This document shows, piece by piece, positions 25,025 to 33,641 of a stretch of 64,000 nucleotides of DNA. Origin of the DNA: Rhodobacter sp. (GTDB lineage: Bacteria; Pseudomonadota; Alphaproteobacteria; Rhodobacterales; Rhodobacteraceae); the NCBI GenBank assembly GCA_016704435.1, contig JADJAB010000017.1, positions 21,001 through 85,000 on the forward strand, written 5' to 3'. A model generated the notes under the pieces. The model was not told where the DNA came from. It worked only from the letters and a program-made list of their open reading frames with translations, and made no database searches. A program made the translations under genes and the position numbers. Every line of letters begins with the position of its first letter. The first letter of the stretch is position 1.

Positions 25025-27258
25025 TTCCGACGCCGCACCACGCGCCGCTTTGCCTCGGCCTTGGCCGCGCCGCGCCGGGGTGGCGGCCCGCGCCGCGCAT
25101 TGCGGCCGGAGGGCATCGCCCCGCCTTCGATCTCCAGCAGCTCCAGCATCAGCCCGCCGGTCACCGGCACCGCCTCGGCCAGACGCACGGTGACGCGCTG
25201 GCCGAGGCCGATGGTCACCCCGGTATCGGCGCCCATCAGGGTCTGGCTGGCCTGATCGTAGTGGAAGAACTCGCGCCCCACGGACCGAATGGGCACCAGG
25301 CCGTCGGCGCCGGTCTCGTCCAGCTTCACGAACAACCCGAACCGCTGCACGCCCGAAATGCGGCCTTGGAACACCGCGCCCACCCGGTCCGACAGATAGG
25401 CCGCCAGATAGCGGTCCACCGTGTCGCGCTCGGCCGCCATGCTGCGGCGTTCGGCGTCCGAGATCAGCTTGGCGGTCTCGTCGAGGTTCTCACGATCCCA
25501 CCCGCTCAGCCCGTCATCGCCCCAGCCATGCCCGGCAATCAAGGCGCGATGCACGATCAGGTCGGAATAGCGCCGGATCGGAGAGGTGAAATGGGCGTAA
25601 TTCCGCAGCGCCAGCCCGAAATGCCCGAAGTTCTGCGGGTTGTAATAGGCCTGCGCCATGCTGCGCAGGGTCGAGATGTTCAGAAGCTCGTCGAAATCGG
25701 TGCCTTCGGCCTGCGCCAGCAGACGGTTCAGATGCGCGGTCTTCAGGACCTGGCCCTTGGCCAGGGTAAAGCCCGAAGCCTCGGCCACCTCGCGCAAGCT
25801 GTCCAGCCTGTCGGGACTTGGCTCTTCATGCACCCGGAACAACAGCGGCTCCTTCAGGCGCTGCAGCTCTTCGGCGGCGGCCACATTGGCCAGCACCATG
25901 AATTCCTCGATCAGCTTGTGGGCGTCGAAGCGGGCCTTGAAATCCACCGACAGCACCTTGCCTTCGTCGCTGAGAACGATCTGGCGTTCGGGCAGGTCAA
26001 GGTTCAACGGCTGGCGTTCGTTCCGCGCCAGAAGCAGCGACCGATAGGCCGCGTAAAGCGGCCGGATCACCCGGTCCAGCAAGGGCGCGGTCACCGCATC
26101 CGGGCTGCCATCCATCGCCGTCTGCACCTGGGTGTAGTTCAGCGAAGCGCGCGACCGCATCAGCCCGCGGTGAAAGCGGTGGCTCAACTTGTGGCCCTGC
26201 GCGTCGATCCGCATCCGCACGGCCAGGCAGGGGCGATCGACCGCCTCGTGCAGGCTGCAAAGGTCACCCGACAGGATATCGGGCAGCATCGGAACCACCC
26301 GGTCGGGGAAATAGCTGGAGTTGCCGCGCCGCCGCGCCTCGCGGTCCAGCGCACCACCAGGGCGGACGTAATGGGCGACGTCGGCAATGGCGACCCAGAT
26401 GATATGGCCGCCGGGATTGCCGGGTTCCTTGTCGGCTTCGGCCAGAACAGCATCGTCGCGGTCGCGGGCATCGACCGGGTCGATGGTGATCATGGAGAGG
26501 TCGCGCAGATCTTCGCGGTTGTCCAGGGTCACCGGGCGCGGCTGGTCGGCCTCTTGCACGGCCGCATCGGGAAACTGGTCGGGGATGCCATGCTGGTGGA
26601 TGGCGATCAGGCTGACGGCACGCGGGCCGGAGGGATCGCCCAGGCGGTCGGTGATGCGGGCCTGCGGCAGGCCCATGCGGCGGCTGCCGATGCTTTCCGC
26701 CTCGACCAGCTCGCCATCGCGGGCCCCCATGTCGGCGTCGGCGGCCACCCGCCATTCCTTGTCCTGGCCCTTGTCGATCGGCAGGATACGCCCGCCTTCG
26801 CTGCCCTTGCGGAAGATGCCCAGCACCTTCAGCGGGTTGGAGCCGATCCGCCGGATCAGCCGCGCCTCCCAGGTGTAGTCGTCGAGGTCGACCCTGGCGA
26901 GACGCCCGAGGATACGGTCGCCTTCCGCCAGCGCCGGGTCGCCCGTCTTCGGGATGATCAGGATACGGCCGGCGTCGTTGTCGACGCCCTCTTCCATCGG
27001 TTCGGCGAAAAGATCGCCCGCCGCGTCGGGCTTCAGCACCCGCAGCAGGGCCACCGGGGGCAATTCGCCCCTGGGGCGGAACCGGCGGGCGGATTTGGTC
27101 AGGGTGCCGTCCTCCTCCAGCTCGGCCAACAGGCGGCGCAACTCGGCCCGCTGGTCGCCTTTCAGGCCGAACGCCTTGGCGATGTCGCGTTTCGAGGTGA
27201 GGCCGGGGTTCTCGGCGATCCACTGGCGGATCTGGTCTTTGGAGGGCAAGGGGGTCAT
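25021..27258 (-). CDS. rnr: Ribonuclease R
   Basis: RNase R is a processive 3'-5' exoribonuclease that degrades structured RNA and rRNA. The 745-residue protein has an N-terminal winged helix (SKDQIRQWIAENPGLTSKRD). It then has cold-shock-like domains and the RNB domain with the metal-binding block MITIDPVDARDRDDAV near residue 255. FTSPIRRYSDLIVHRALIAG falls near residue 560, and a C-terminal S1 domain includes GRISGVQRFGLFVKLDETGA. It ends in a basic tail (RRGPPPRRGAAKAEAKRR). I chose the ATG at 27258 because it begins the winged helix; the frame stays open upstream without family similarity. The next gene, a lytic transglycosylase, overlaps by four bases. Confidence 0.94.
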   Translation of the reverse strand: MTPLPSKDQIRQWIAENPGLTSKRDIAKAFGLKGDQRAELRRLLAELEEDGTLTKSARRFRPRGELPPVALLRVLKPDAAGDLFAEPMEEGVDNDAGRILIIPKTGDPALAEGDRILGRLARVDLDDYTWEARLIRRIGSNPLKVLGIFRKGSEGGRILPIDKGQDKEWRVAADADMGARDGELVEAESIGSRRMGLPQARITDRLGDPSGPRAVSLIAIHQHGIPDQFPDAAVQEADQPRPVTLDNREDLRDLSMITIDPVDARDRDDAVLAEADKEPGNPGGHIIWVAIADVAHYVRPGGALDREARRRGNSSYFPDRVVPMLPDILSGDLCSLHEAVDRPCLAVRMRIDAQGHKLSHRFHRGLMRSRASLNYTQVQTAMDGSPDAVTAPLLDRVIRPLYAAYRSLLLARNERQPLNLDLPERQIVLSDEGKVLSVDFKARFDAHKLIEEFMVLANVAAAEELQRLKEPLLFRVHEEPSPDRLDSLREVAEASGFTLAKGQVLKTAHLNRLLAQAEGTDFDELLNISTLRSMAQAYYNPQNFGHFGLALRNYAHFTSPIRRYSDLIVHRALIAGHGWGDDGLSGWDRENLDETAKLISDAERRSMAAERDTVDRYLAAYLSDRVGAVFQGRISGVQRFGLFVKLDETGADGLVPIRSVGREFFHYDQASQTLMGADTGVTIGLGQRVTVRLAEAVPVTGGLMLELLEIEGGAMPSGRNARRGPPPRRGAAKAEAKRRVVRRRK

Positions 27259-27349
27259 GGCGATTTCCCTAGCACGCCAAGGGCGCGGCGGGAACCCGGC
27301 GCGGATCGGGGCCAGCCCGCCCCGTGCGAACAGGAATATTCGCGCCGCC

Positions 27350-27415
27350 CCGGAGCATTCGGGCCCGGATGAAGGACCGGCTTGCAGCTTCATCTTGGCA
27401 GAAATACTCCCGCCG
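27350..27415. repeat. Third 'GGAGTATTT'-type hairpin element, between rnr and the GNAT gene
   Basis: CCGGAGCATTCGGGCCCGGA followed by TGAAG (27350-27374) is roughly complementary to CTTCATCTTGGCAGAAATAC followed by TCCCG (27388-27412), with a 13-base loop. The right arm belongs to the same family as the element at 36331-36355 (shared CTTCATCTTGGC and AAATACTCC). The left arm has drifted. It lies upstream of rnr and downstream of the GNAT gene, both on the minus strand. Confidence 0.6.
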
Positions 27416-27445
27416 GAGGCTCCGACCGATCGCAAGGCGCTGCGT

Positions 27446-27865
27446 TCAGAGGGCAAGCACCATGTCGCGGTGCGGGATGCCGGCGTCAAGGTATTCGGGG
27501 CCGATGGCGGCAAAGCCGAGGCGTTCGTAGAAGCCCAGCGCATGGGTCTGCGCACCCAGTTTGGCGCGTGTCACTCCGGGGTGTTGGCGGAATTCTTCGA
27601 TTGCAGCTCGGATCAACGCCGCGCCAAGGCCGCTGCCGCGCGCTTCCTTCAGGACGCAGACGCGGCCGATCTTGCCGGTCTCGCCAAGGATCAGCAGGCG
27701 GGCGGAGCCGACGGGCTTGCCGTCTTGCGTGGCCAGAAGGTGAATCGCCTGATCGTCGAGATCATCGACCTCATCGGCCTCGGATACGCCCTGTTCCTCG
27801 ATGAAGACGGTGCGGCGCAGCCTGCGACAGGTGGCGATGTCGCGGCTGCGGGCGATCCGGATCAT
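27446..27865 (-). CDS. GNAT family N-acetyltransferase
   Basis: A 139-residue acetyltransferase. VFIEEQGVSEADEVDDLDD near residue 20 and GKIGRVCVLKEARGSGLGAA near residue 65 match the acetyl-CoA-binding motif A (RGSGLG). HALGFYERLGFAAIGPEYLD is motif B. It resembles the YjgM/ElaA-like GNAT enzymes with an early EEQ motif. The acceptor is unknown. Its start overlaps the dapE stop by four bases (ATGA), so it is translated with dapE. Confidence 0.88.
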   Translation of the reverse strand: MIRIARSRDIATCRRLRRTVFIEEQGVSEADEVDDLDDQAIHLLATQDGKPVGSARLLILGETGKIGRVCVLKEARGSGLGAALIRAAIEEFRQHPGVTRAKLGAQTHALGFYERLGFAAIGPEYLDAGIPHRDMVLAL

Positions 27866-29019
27866 GCGAAATAGTCGCGCAGGATGCGGCCATAGATCGC
27901 CTTCAGCTGGTGGATCTGCGCCACTTCGACGCGTTCGTCGACCTGGTGCATGGTCTTGCCCACCAGTCCGAACTCCACCACCGGGCAGTGATCCTTGACG
28001 AAGCGCGCATCCGAGGTGCCGCCGGAGGTGGAGTAGCCAGGCTCCACCCCGGTTTCGGCCTCGACGGCGCGGCGGACCAGGGCCGAGAACTCTCCCGGCG
28101 GGGTCAGGAAGCTTTCACCCGAGATCTGGAGGCGGCAGTCGATCTGCACCCCGGTTTCCGCCTGCACGGCATCGGCATGGCCGCGCAGCCATTCGGTCAG
28201 CGAGGCGCCGGAGTGGGTGTCGTTGAAGCGGATGTTCACCGTGGCCTGCCCTTGCGCGGGGATCACGTTGGTGGCCGGGTTGCCGCAGTCGATGGTGGTG
28301 ATCGCCAGGGTCGAGGCATCGAAATGGTCGGTGCCCTGATCCAGCGGCTCTGCCTCCAGCCGGGCCAGCAGCGCGACCAGCGCCGACAGCGGGTTCTTCG
28401 CGCGGTGCGGATAGGCGGAATGGCCCTGCACGCCGGTGGCGGTGAACCAGCAGGTCATGCTGCCGCGGCGGCCGATCTTCATCATCTCGCCCATGCGGTC
28501 GGGGCAGGTCGGCTCTCCGACCAGGCAATGCGACATCCGCTCGCCGTTGGCTGCCATCCAGTCCAGCAGGGCCACGGTGCCGTGCTCGGCGTCGCCTTCC
28601 TCGTCGCCGGTGATGGTCAGGATCACCGCGCCGTCGGGGGGCGTTTCGCGCACGAAATCCACCGCCGCCGCCGCAAAGGCCGCCACGCCGGATTTCATGT
28701 CGGTGGTGCCGCGGCCATACATCCAGCCACCCACCACCGCCGCGCCGAACGGGTCCTGCGTCCAGGCCGCGGCATCGCCGACCGGCACCACGTCGGTATG
28801 GCCATTGAAGCCGAAGCTGCGGTTCGCCCCGCGCGCGCCCCAGCGGGCAAAGAGGTTGGGCACGCCGCCCCGGTCGACCCGGTGGCAGGCAAAGCCCGCG
28901 CCGGACAACAGCAGCTCGAGCCGTTGCAGGGCGCCGCCCTCGGCTGGCGTCACCGACGCGCAGCGGACCAGATCGGCGGTCAGCGCGACGGGGTCGACGG
29001 GCGGGGGGGTCTGCGGCAT
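27862..29019 (-). CDS. dapE: Succinyl-diaminopimelate desuccinylase DapE
   Basis: DapE removes succinate from N-succinyl-LL-diaminopimelate in lysine and peptidoglycan precursor synthesis. The 385-residue M20 metallopeptidase has FNGHTDVVPVGDAAAW (zinc His and catalytic Asp) near residue 73. YGRGTTDMKSGVAAFAAAA supplies the bridging Asp, and TGDEEGDAEHGT holds the catalytic Glu pair. TSGGTSDARFVKDHCPVVEFG carries later ligands. The succinylase partner dapD lies 5.5 kb away at 34573-35402, so the cell uses the succinylase branch. The GNAT gene follows by overlap. Confidence 0.94.
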   Translation of the reverse strand: MPQTPPPVDPVALTADLVRCASVTPAEGGALQRLELLLSGAGFACHRVDRGGVPNLFARWGARGANRSFGFNGHTDVVPVGDAAAWTQDPFGAAVVGGWMYGRGTTDMKSGVAAFAAAAVDFVRETPPDGAVILTITGDEEGDAEHGTVALLDWMAANGERMSHCLVGEPTCPDRMGEMMKIGRRGSMTCWFTATGVQGHSAYPHRAKNPLSALVALLARLEAEPLDQGTDHFDASTLAITTIDCGNPATNVIPAQGQATVNIRFNDTHSGASLTEWLRGHADAVQAETGVQIDCRLQISGESFLTPPGEFSALVRRAVEAETGVEPGYSTSGGTSDARFVKDHCPVVEFGLVGKTMHQVDERVEVAQIHQLKAIYGRILRDYFA

Positions 29020-29234
29020 GGCGCTCTCCTGTTCTGCACCCCTGTCCTAGCGCAGGCACGCCGGTGGCCGCAACGGCCTGCTCTGTGGCCGATCCGCAAC
29101 CCCTATCCGAAGCGCCACAAGGCAAAGGGATGACAAGGCGCAGAAATCAACCTATTGATGTCTGCAATAACAAGCCCCCCGAGGCAGGGCAAACGCCGGG
29201 CCAATGCGCCCGCCACGAGCAGGAAGCGAACACA

Positions 29235-29289
29235 TCCCGGACCCACCGGGAGATTGGCTGCGTTTGGTCGGCCCGTCGGGAAAGACGGG
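29235..29289 (+). promoter_or_regulatory. Two small hairpins in the leader of the first Hint-domain gene
   Basis: TCCCGG (29235-29240) pairs with CCGGGA (29246-29251) over a 5-base loop. CCCGTC (29272-29277) pairs with GACGGG (29284-29289) over a 6-base loop. The second hairpin abuts the CGGAG ribosome binding site and the ATG at 29298, so it could restrict translation. The 278-base intergenic region shows no gene. Confidence 0.45.
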
Positions 29290-29297
29290 ACGGAGAC

Positions 29298-30887
29298 ATG
29301 GCGACAGGCGCCGAGCTTGGCTACAACACCAATGCAACCGCGTTGCAGATGGCCAATACCATCTTCGGCAATGGCGCCACCGTCGTGGGCGCCAGCTATA
29401 GCGGGCCCGCCAACTCATCCGCCATCTATTCCAACGGCGACGCGCTGTCGCCCACCGCCACGCCTTCTGACACAGGTGTCATCCTGTCCACCGGCAATGT
29501 GCGCAGCTTTACCCAGTCTTCGGGCGATCCGAACCGCGCCACGAACACCACCACCGACACCTCCGGCGCCAACAACAACGCATTGTTCAACGCCGTCGCC
29601 GGGCGCAGCACCTATGACGCGGTCTGGATGGATGTCGACTTCATCCCGACCGGCAACGTGATGACGATGAATTTCGTCTTCTCGTCCGAGGAATACCCCG
29701 AATACGTCAATTCCAATTTCAACGACTTCCTGGGGGTCTGGATCAACGGCACCTATGTGCCGGTCAGCGTCGGCAACGGCACCACCGCGATCAACAACAT
29801 CAACCCGATCACCGAACCCAACCTGTTCATCAACAACACCGGCGATGCCCACAATACCGAGATGGACGGCTTCACCCTGACGCTGAAGCTGACCATTCCG
29901 GTCAATGCCGGGGTGGTGAACTCGATCCGGATCGGCATTGCCGACGTGGGCGACGCGCAGTGGGATTCCAACGTGCTGATCGCCGCCGAAAGCGTGCAGA
30001 CCGCGCTGGTGGCGCTGGACGATCTGCGGACGCTGCGGCCCGACGGTGTCAAGATCGTGGATGTGCTGGCCAATGATGTGCATGCCTCCGGCGCCACGCT
30101 GGTCATTACCCATCTGAACGACATCCCGGTGGTGGTGGGGCAGATCATCACCCTGGCCTCGGGCCAGCAAGTGCAGTTGAACGCCAATGGCACGATCACC
30201 GTCTATGGCGACGGCGATACCGAGACGCTGCATTTCACCTATACCGTCACGGACGGGCTGGGAAACACCGACATCGGGCTGGTCACGATCAACTCGGTGC
30301 CCTGCTTCGTTGCGGGAACCCTGATCCGCACCCCGCAAGGCGACGTGCCGATCGAGACGCTGGCCCCCGGCGACATGGTTCTGACGCTGGACGACGGGCC
30401 GCAGCCCTTGCGCTGGATCGGCAGCCGGGTGGTGCAGGCGCGCGGCGGGCTTGCGCCGATCTGCATCCGGGCGGGCACCTTTGGTGACCATGGCAAGCTG
30501 CTGGTCTCGCCGCAGCACCGCATCCTTTTGCGCGACAGCCTGGCAGAGCTGATGTTCGGCGAGGCCGAGGTTCTGGTGGCCGCGAAGGACCTTGTGAACG
30601 ATCGTTCGGTCCGGCGTGTGACCGGGGGCGATGTCGAATACATCCACATTCTGTTCGACCGCCACCAGATCGTGATGTCGGAAGGGCTGGCGACCGAAAG
30701 CTTCCACCCCGGCCCGCAGACCATGGGCGATTTTCCCGAAGAGACACTGGAAGAACTGACGGCGCTGTTCCCGGCGCTGGATCCGGAAACTGGCGAGGGC
30801 TATGGCCCCGCCGCGCGCCGGTCGCTGAAAAGCTTCGAGGCGCGCGCCCTGATCCGGACGGCCGATCCGAAGGATTGCGCGGCATGA
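29298..30887 (+). CDS. Choice-of-anchor L domain protein with C-terminal Hint domain
   Basis: A 529-residue protein. Residues about 10-235 form a choice-of-anchor L-like domain: AVWMDVDFIPTGNVMTMNF, FSSEEYPEYVNSNFNDFLGV and DGFTLTLKLTIPVNAGVVN. A short Ig-like or cadherin-like repeat follows (VKIVDVLANDVHASGATLVI). Then comes a Hint domain with the nucleophile Cys336 in NSVPCFVAGTLIRTPQGDVP, and PHQHRI-like VSPQHRILLRDSLAELMFG. Such proteins in Rhodobacteraceae are probably secreted without a classical signal. The ATG at 29298 follows a GGAG site. The downstream Hint gene overlaps by four bases. Confidence 0.82.
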   Translation: MATGAELGYNTNATALQMANTIFGNGATVVGASYSGPANSSAIYSNGDALSPTATPSDTGVILSTGNVRSFTQSSGDPNRATNTTTDTSGANNNALFNAVAGRSTYDAVWMDVDFIPTGNVMTMNFVFSSEEYPEYVNSNFNDFLGVWINGTYVPVSVGNGTTAINNINPITEPNLFINNTGDAHNTEMDGFTLTLKLTIPVNAGVVNSIRIGIADVGDAQWDSNVLIAAESVQTALVALDDLRTLRPDGVKIVDVLANDVHASGATLVITHLNDIPVVVGQIITLASGQQVQLNANGTITVYGDGDTETLHFTYTVTDGLGNTDIGLVTINSVPCFVAGTLIRTPQGDVPIETLAPGDMVLTLDDGPQPLRWIGSRVVQARGGLAPICIRAGTFGDHGKLLVSPQHRILLRDSLAELMFGEAEVLVAAKDLVNDRSVRRVTGGDVEYIHILFDRHQIVMSEGLATESFHPGPQTMGDFPEETLEELTALFPALDPETGEGYGPAARRSLKSFEARALIRTADPKDCAA

Positions 30888-31882
30888 CCGGCTGGCTGCT
30901 GCTGTCGGATCGCGATACGCCGGTGGCCGAGGCGCTGCCGGATGTGCTGGAGGCCGGGACGCTGGTGATCGAGCTGTCCTGGCCGGTGCCCACCGGCGTT
31001 CTTCTGGACTGGCGCGGGGCCGAGGGCCAGGCACTTTCGCTGTTCCACCATCCGCAAAGCGGCATCGGCCTTCTGTGGCGCGATGCTTCCGGGCTGAAGC
31101 GGCTCTTGCTGCCGGGCATGTTGCGGCTGAACGGCCGCGTGGCGCGGTTGCTGTTTCGCTGGAACAGGGACGACAACAGCTGGACCATGCGGCTGGACGA
31201 TGGCGAAGAGGCGACGGTGGGGTCGACCTGCGGCCTGAACCCGCCCGCCATACCGTCCTGGGTGCTGGCGTGCCTGTGCGCCGGGCGCGGGATGACGCGG
31301 CGCGATGCCTCGGTCTTGTGGTTCGGCGTGATGCAGGGCGATGAGCCGCCGGCCCGCGCGCCCTGGATCGGGCTGACAACGCCGGTCCCCACGGTGGACG
31401 GCCTGGTCCCCGCCGGCCTGCTGCGCCCCGGCCAATGGGTGCTGACCCGTGACGCGGGGCCGGTGCGGTTGCGGTCGCTGCGGCGGATGGACATGCCCAG
31501 CCGCGGCAGCCACGCCGCCATCGTGCTGCGCGCGCCGTATTTCGCGCGCGACCGCGACCTGCTGGTTTCCACCGATCAGCTGGTCGCCGTCGGTGGACTG
31601 GAAGCCGAATACCTGTTCGGCGAGGATGAGGTGCTGGTCAGCGCCGGCGCGCTGGTCGACGGCCGCTCGGCGCTGGCCGACAATCGCCGGGCCACGGCGC
31701 CCGGTGTGTCGCTGGACCTTGGGCAACTGCATCTGATCGGAGCACGGGGCTGCACGCTGATGACCGCGCATCACGGGCCGGTGGCAACGATGCCGATCCT
31801 GCCGCTGCGCGCCTTGCAGGACTACGAGGCCCTGCCGTTGATGAGCCTTCTGCGGCGGCTGAAATCCTCGGACGCGGCCTAG
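30884..31882 (+). CDS. Second Hint-like protein, without the catalytic cysteine
   Basis: A 332-residue protein overlapping the preceding Hint gene by four bases (ATGA). Residues about 1-150 form a lectin-like or unknown domain (LVIELSWPVPTGVLLDWRGA). The second half mirrors the Hint domain of the upstream protein: GLLRPGQWVLTRDAGPVRLR, LLVSTDQLVAVGGLEAEYLFG and EVLVSAGALVDGRSA. At the place of CFVAGT it has LTTPVPTVDG, so the nucleophile is missing, and the later QHRI is STDQLVAV. It is therefore unlikely to self-cleave. Its stop codon is interleaved with that of the convergent gene in one CTAG. Confidence 0.75.
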   Translation: MTGWLLLSDRDTPVAEALPDVLEAGTLVIELSWPVPTGVLLDWRGAEGQALSLFHHPQSGIGLLWRDASGLKRLLLPGMLRLNGRVARLLFRWNRDDNSWTMRLDDGEEATVGSTCGLNPPAIPSWVLACLCAGRGMTRRDASVLWFGVMQGDEPPARAPWIGLTTPVPTVDGLVPAGLLRPGQWVLTRDAGPVRLRSLRRMDMPSRGSHAAIVLRAPYFARDRDLLVSTDQLVAVGGLEAEYLFGEDEVLVSAGALVDGRSALADNRRATAPGVSLDLGQLHLIGARGCTLMTAHHGPVATMPILPLRALQDYEALPLMSLLRRLKSSDAA

Positions 31883-32220
31883 TCGTAAAAGGGCGTCATC
31901 TGCGCCACCACGACCGAGTTTTCGGCCAGCGCGCGGTCCATCAACTCCACCTCGTCGGCGCCGATCTCTTCGCCCGCCTTGCGCCGTTCCGCCAGCGTGC
32001 CCAGACCCTGCACCTCCAGCGGCGCCAGGTCGGCCTCTTTCAGGATCGCCACGGTTTCGCGCACCGCCTCGGCCTCGTCCACGCCGCTGGCAAAGCACAT
32101 CAGCGCCGCGCCCGTCGCCTTGTCGGGCAGGCCGTCGCCCGCCTTGCGGCCTACTTCGACGATCAGGGTGTAGACCTGCTGGGGTCGCTTGGGCTTGGGC
32201 GGCGGGGTCTCGTCGGTCAT
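31879..32220 (-). CDS. Conserved hypothetical protein (113 residues)
   Basis: The protein begins MTDETPPPKPKRPQQVYTLI and contains a ferredoxin-like alternation: VYTLIVEVGRKAGDGLPDKA, ALMCFASGVDEAEAVRETVA, ILKEADLAPLEVQGLGTLAE. It has no signal peptide or membrane segment and a single Cys. The size and strand pattern suggest a small alpha/beta domain. I do not recognise a function. The start at 32220 is the first ATG consistent with the charged N-terminus. It converges with the second Hint gene, sharing a CTAG for both stops. Confidence 0.7.
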   Translation of the reverse strand: MTDETPPPKPKRPQQVYTLIVEVGRKAGDGLPDKATGAALMCFASGVDEAEAVRETVAILKEADLAPLEVQGLGTLAERRKAGEEIGADEVELMDRALAENSVVVAQMTPFYD

Positions 32221-32281
32221 GGCTCTGGTCCTTCGGATCGGGCGGAGCCTATGCGCCCCGCCCGCCCTTCGCAACTGCGCG

Positions 32282-33558
32282 TCAGTCCCGGCAGACCCCG
32301 CCGGAATAGCTGCCCACCTCGCGGATCACCTCTCCGGCACCGGCCTCCTGCCGCTTGCCGGAAAGCTCTGTCGCGAGGATGCGGGTCAGCAGGCGCGACA
32401 GCTTGGTGACCCGGTAGCAAGTGATCGTGGGTTCGGCGTGGGAATAGCCGACGCCACTGTCATCGGTCAGGAAGACGTAGCGCCCGCCGGTGGCGACCGA
32501 GGCCTGGCGCATCAGATACTCGGCCTCTTGCCCCACGCCGCTGGCGCCCAGGGTAAAGACCTGCACGCCCTTGCCCGCCGCACCCTTCGCCGCGCGCAAG
32601 TAGGCGCCCGCGTCGCCGTCATGCGGTGGGGCATCGGCGATCTGGATCAGGATCCGCTCGCCCTTGCCGCGCCGCCAGTCGAGACCGACGCCCGCTTGCA
32701 GGGCCGCCGCCGCCGCCTCGGGGTAGTCGCCACCACCATCGGCGGAAAGCCCGCGCAGCCAGCCGTTCATCGTGGGCGCCGAAGTGGTGAAGCCGTAGTT
32801 CTGCACCACATAGGCGTCGCCCTTGTCGCGGTAGGCGACCAGCCCGTAGCGGATGGAGACACCGGGGGCCTTGGCGGCGGCAGAGCGCACGATGCCGGTC
32901 AGTTCCTTTTGCAGGAAGGCGATCTCGTCGCCCATCGAGCCGGTGGTGTCGACGACCAGAACGAGGTCGAGGAAATCGGGCTGCCAACCGGCGTCGAAGG
33001 GCAAGCGGATGGTGCGGCCTTGCCCGGTCTTGACGGTTTCGCGGGTCATCTCCTGCCCGGCGCCATCCAGCACCCGCAACTCCACCGCGCCCAGCGCCCC
33101 TGCGCCCAGCACCTGCGGAAAGTCGGTGATGCGGCCATCGGGTCCGGCATAGCCGGTGTGGAACGGCTCGGCCGCGCCAGGGCGGCGCAGGCTGTAGTAG
33201 GCGCCGGGGGCAGGCGCGCCGTCCGGGCCGATCAGCTGCACCATGACCGGCGCGCCAAGGCCCAGTTGCGGCAGGCCGGTGTCGCGCCCGGCGCGCTTTT
33301 GATAGCGCGAGAAGGCAGCAAGGTTCAGCGCGTCGTCGATGTCGCCCGCCGTCACCACGCCGCGCCTTGCAACACCGGCATAGCTGCCGCGTGCGGGGGC
33401 GCTGGCTGCCGGCGCCGCTTCCATCACGGGGGCGGATTCCCACGGAAGGCCTGGCCGGATTCGGCTGGTTCAGAGACCGAACTGCCGGGTGTTCGGCGCG
33501 ACGCGGCCGCAAGCAGAGCGGTCAGCGAGACGGCAAGAAGGCAGTGGGTGCGGCGCAT
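32282..33558 (-). CDS. Exported von Willebrand factor A domain protein (frameshifted after the signal region)
   Basis: The vWA domain has FLDLVLVVDTTGSMGDEIAF (MIDAS DxTGS), IRYGLVAYRDKGDAYVVQ and GGGDYPEAAAAALQAGV. It ends in GSYSGGVCRD. The natural start is the ATG at 33558, with AGGAGG six bases upstream, encoding a signal-like MRRTHCLLAVSLTALLAAAS. That frame stops just before VMEAAPAASAPARGSYAG. Adding one base to the G5 run at 33429-33433 joins the frames into about 425 residues. The protein would be an envelope metal-dependent adhesion domain. It diverges from a DUF6502 regulator gene, with an ATGTG-N7-CACAT palindrome 20 bases from its start. Confidence 0.82.
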
Positions 33559-33577
33559 GAGGGCCTCCTGAGTGAAT

Positions 33578-33640
33578 ATGTGTAATTTGCACATATATCG
33601 ACTTGCTGGACCTGTCAAAGCAAATGTGCTTATTGCACAT
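33578..33640. promoter_or_regulatory. Twin ATGTG-N7-CACAT operators in the vWA/DUF6502 divergent region
   Basis: Site 1 is ATGTGTAATTTGCACAT at 33578-33594. Site 2 is ATGTGCTTATTGCACAT at 33624-33640. Both have the same half-sites and the same 7-base spacing, and their centres are 46 bases apart. Site 1 lies 20 bases before the vWA gene start. Site 2 ends two bases before the DUF6502 start codon. A dimeric regulator bound to both could control the two genes together. Confidence 0.75.
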
Positions 33641-33641
33641 C

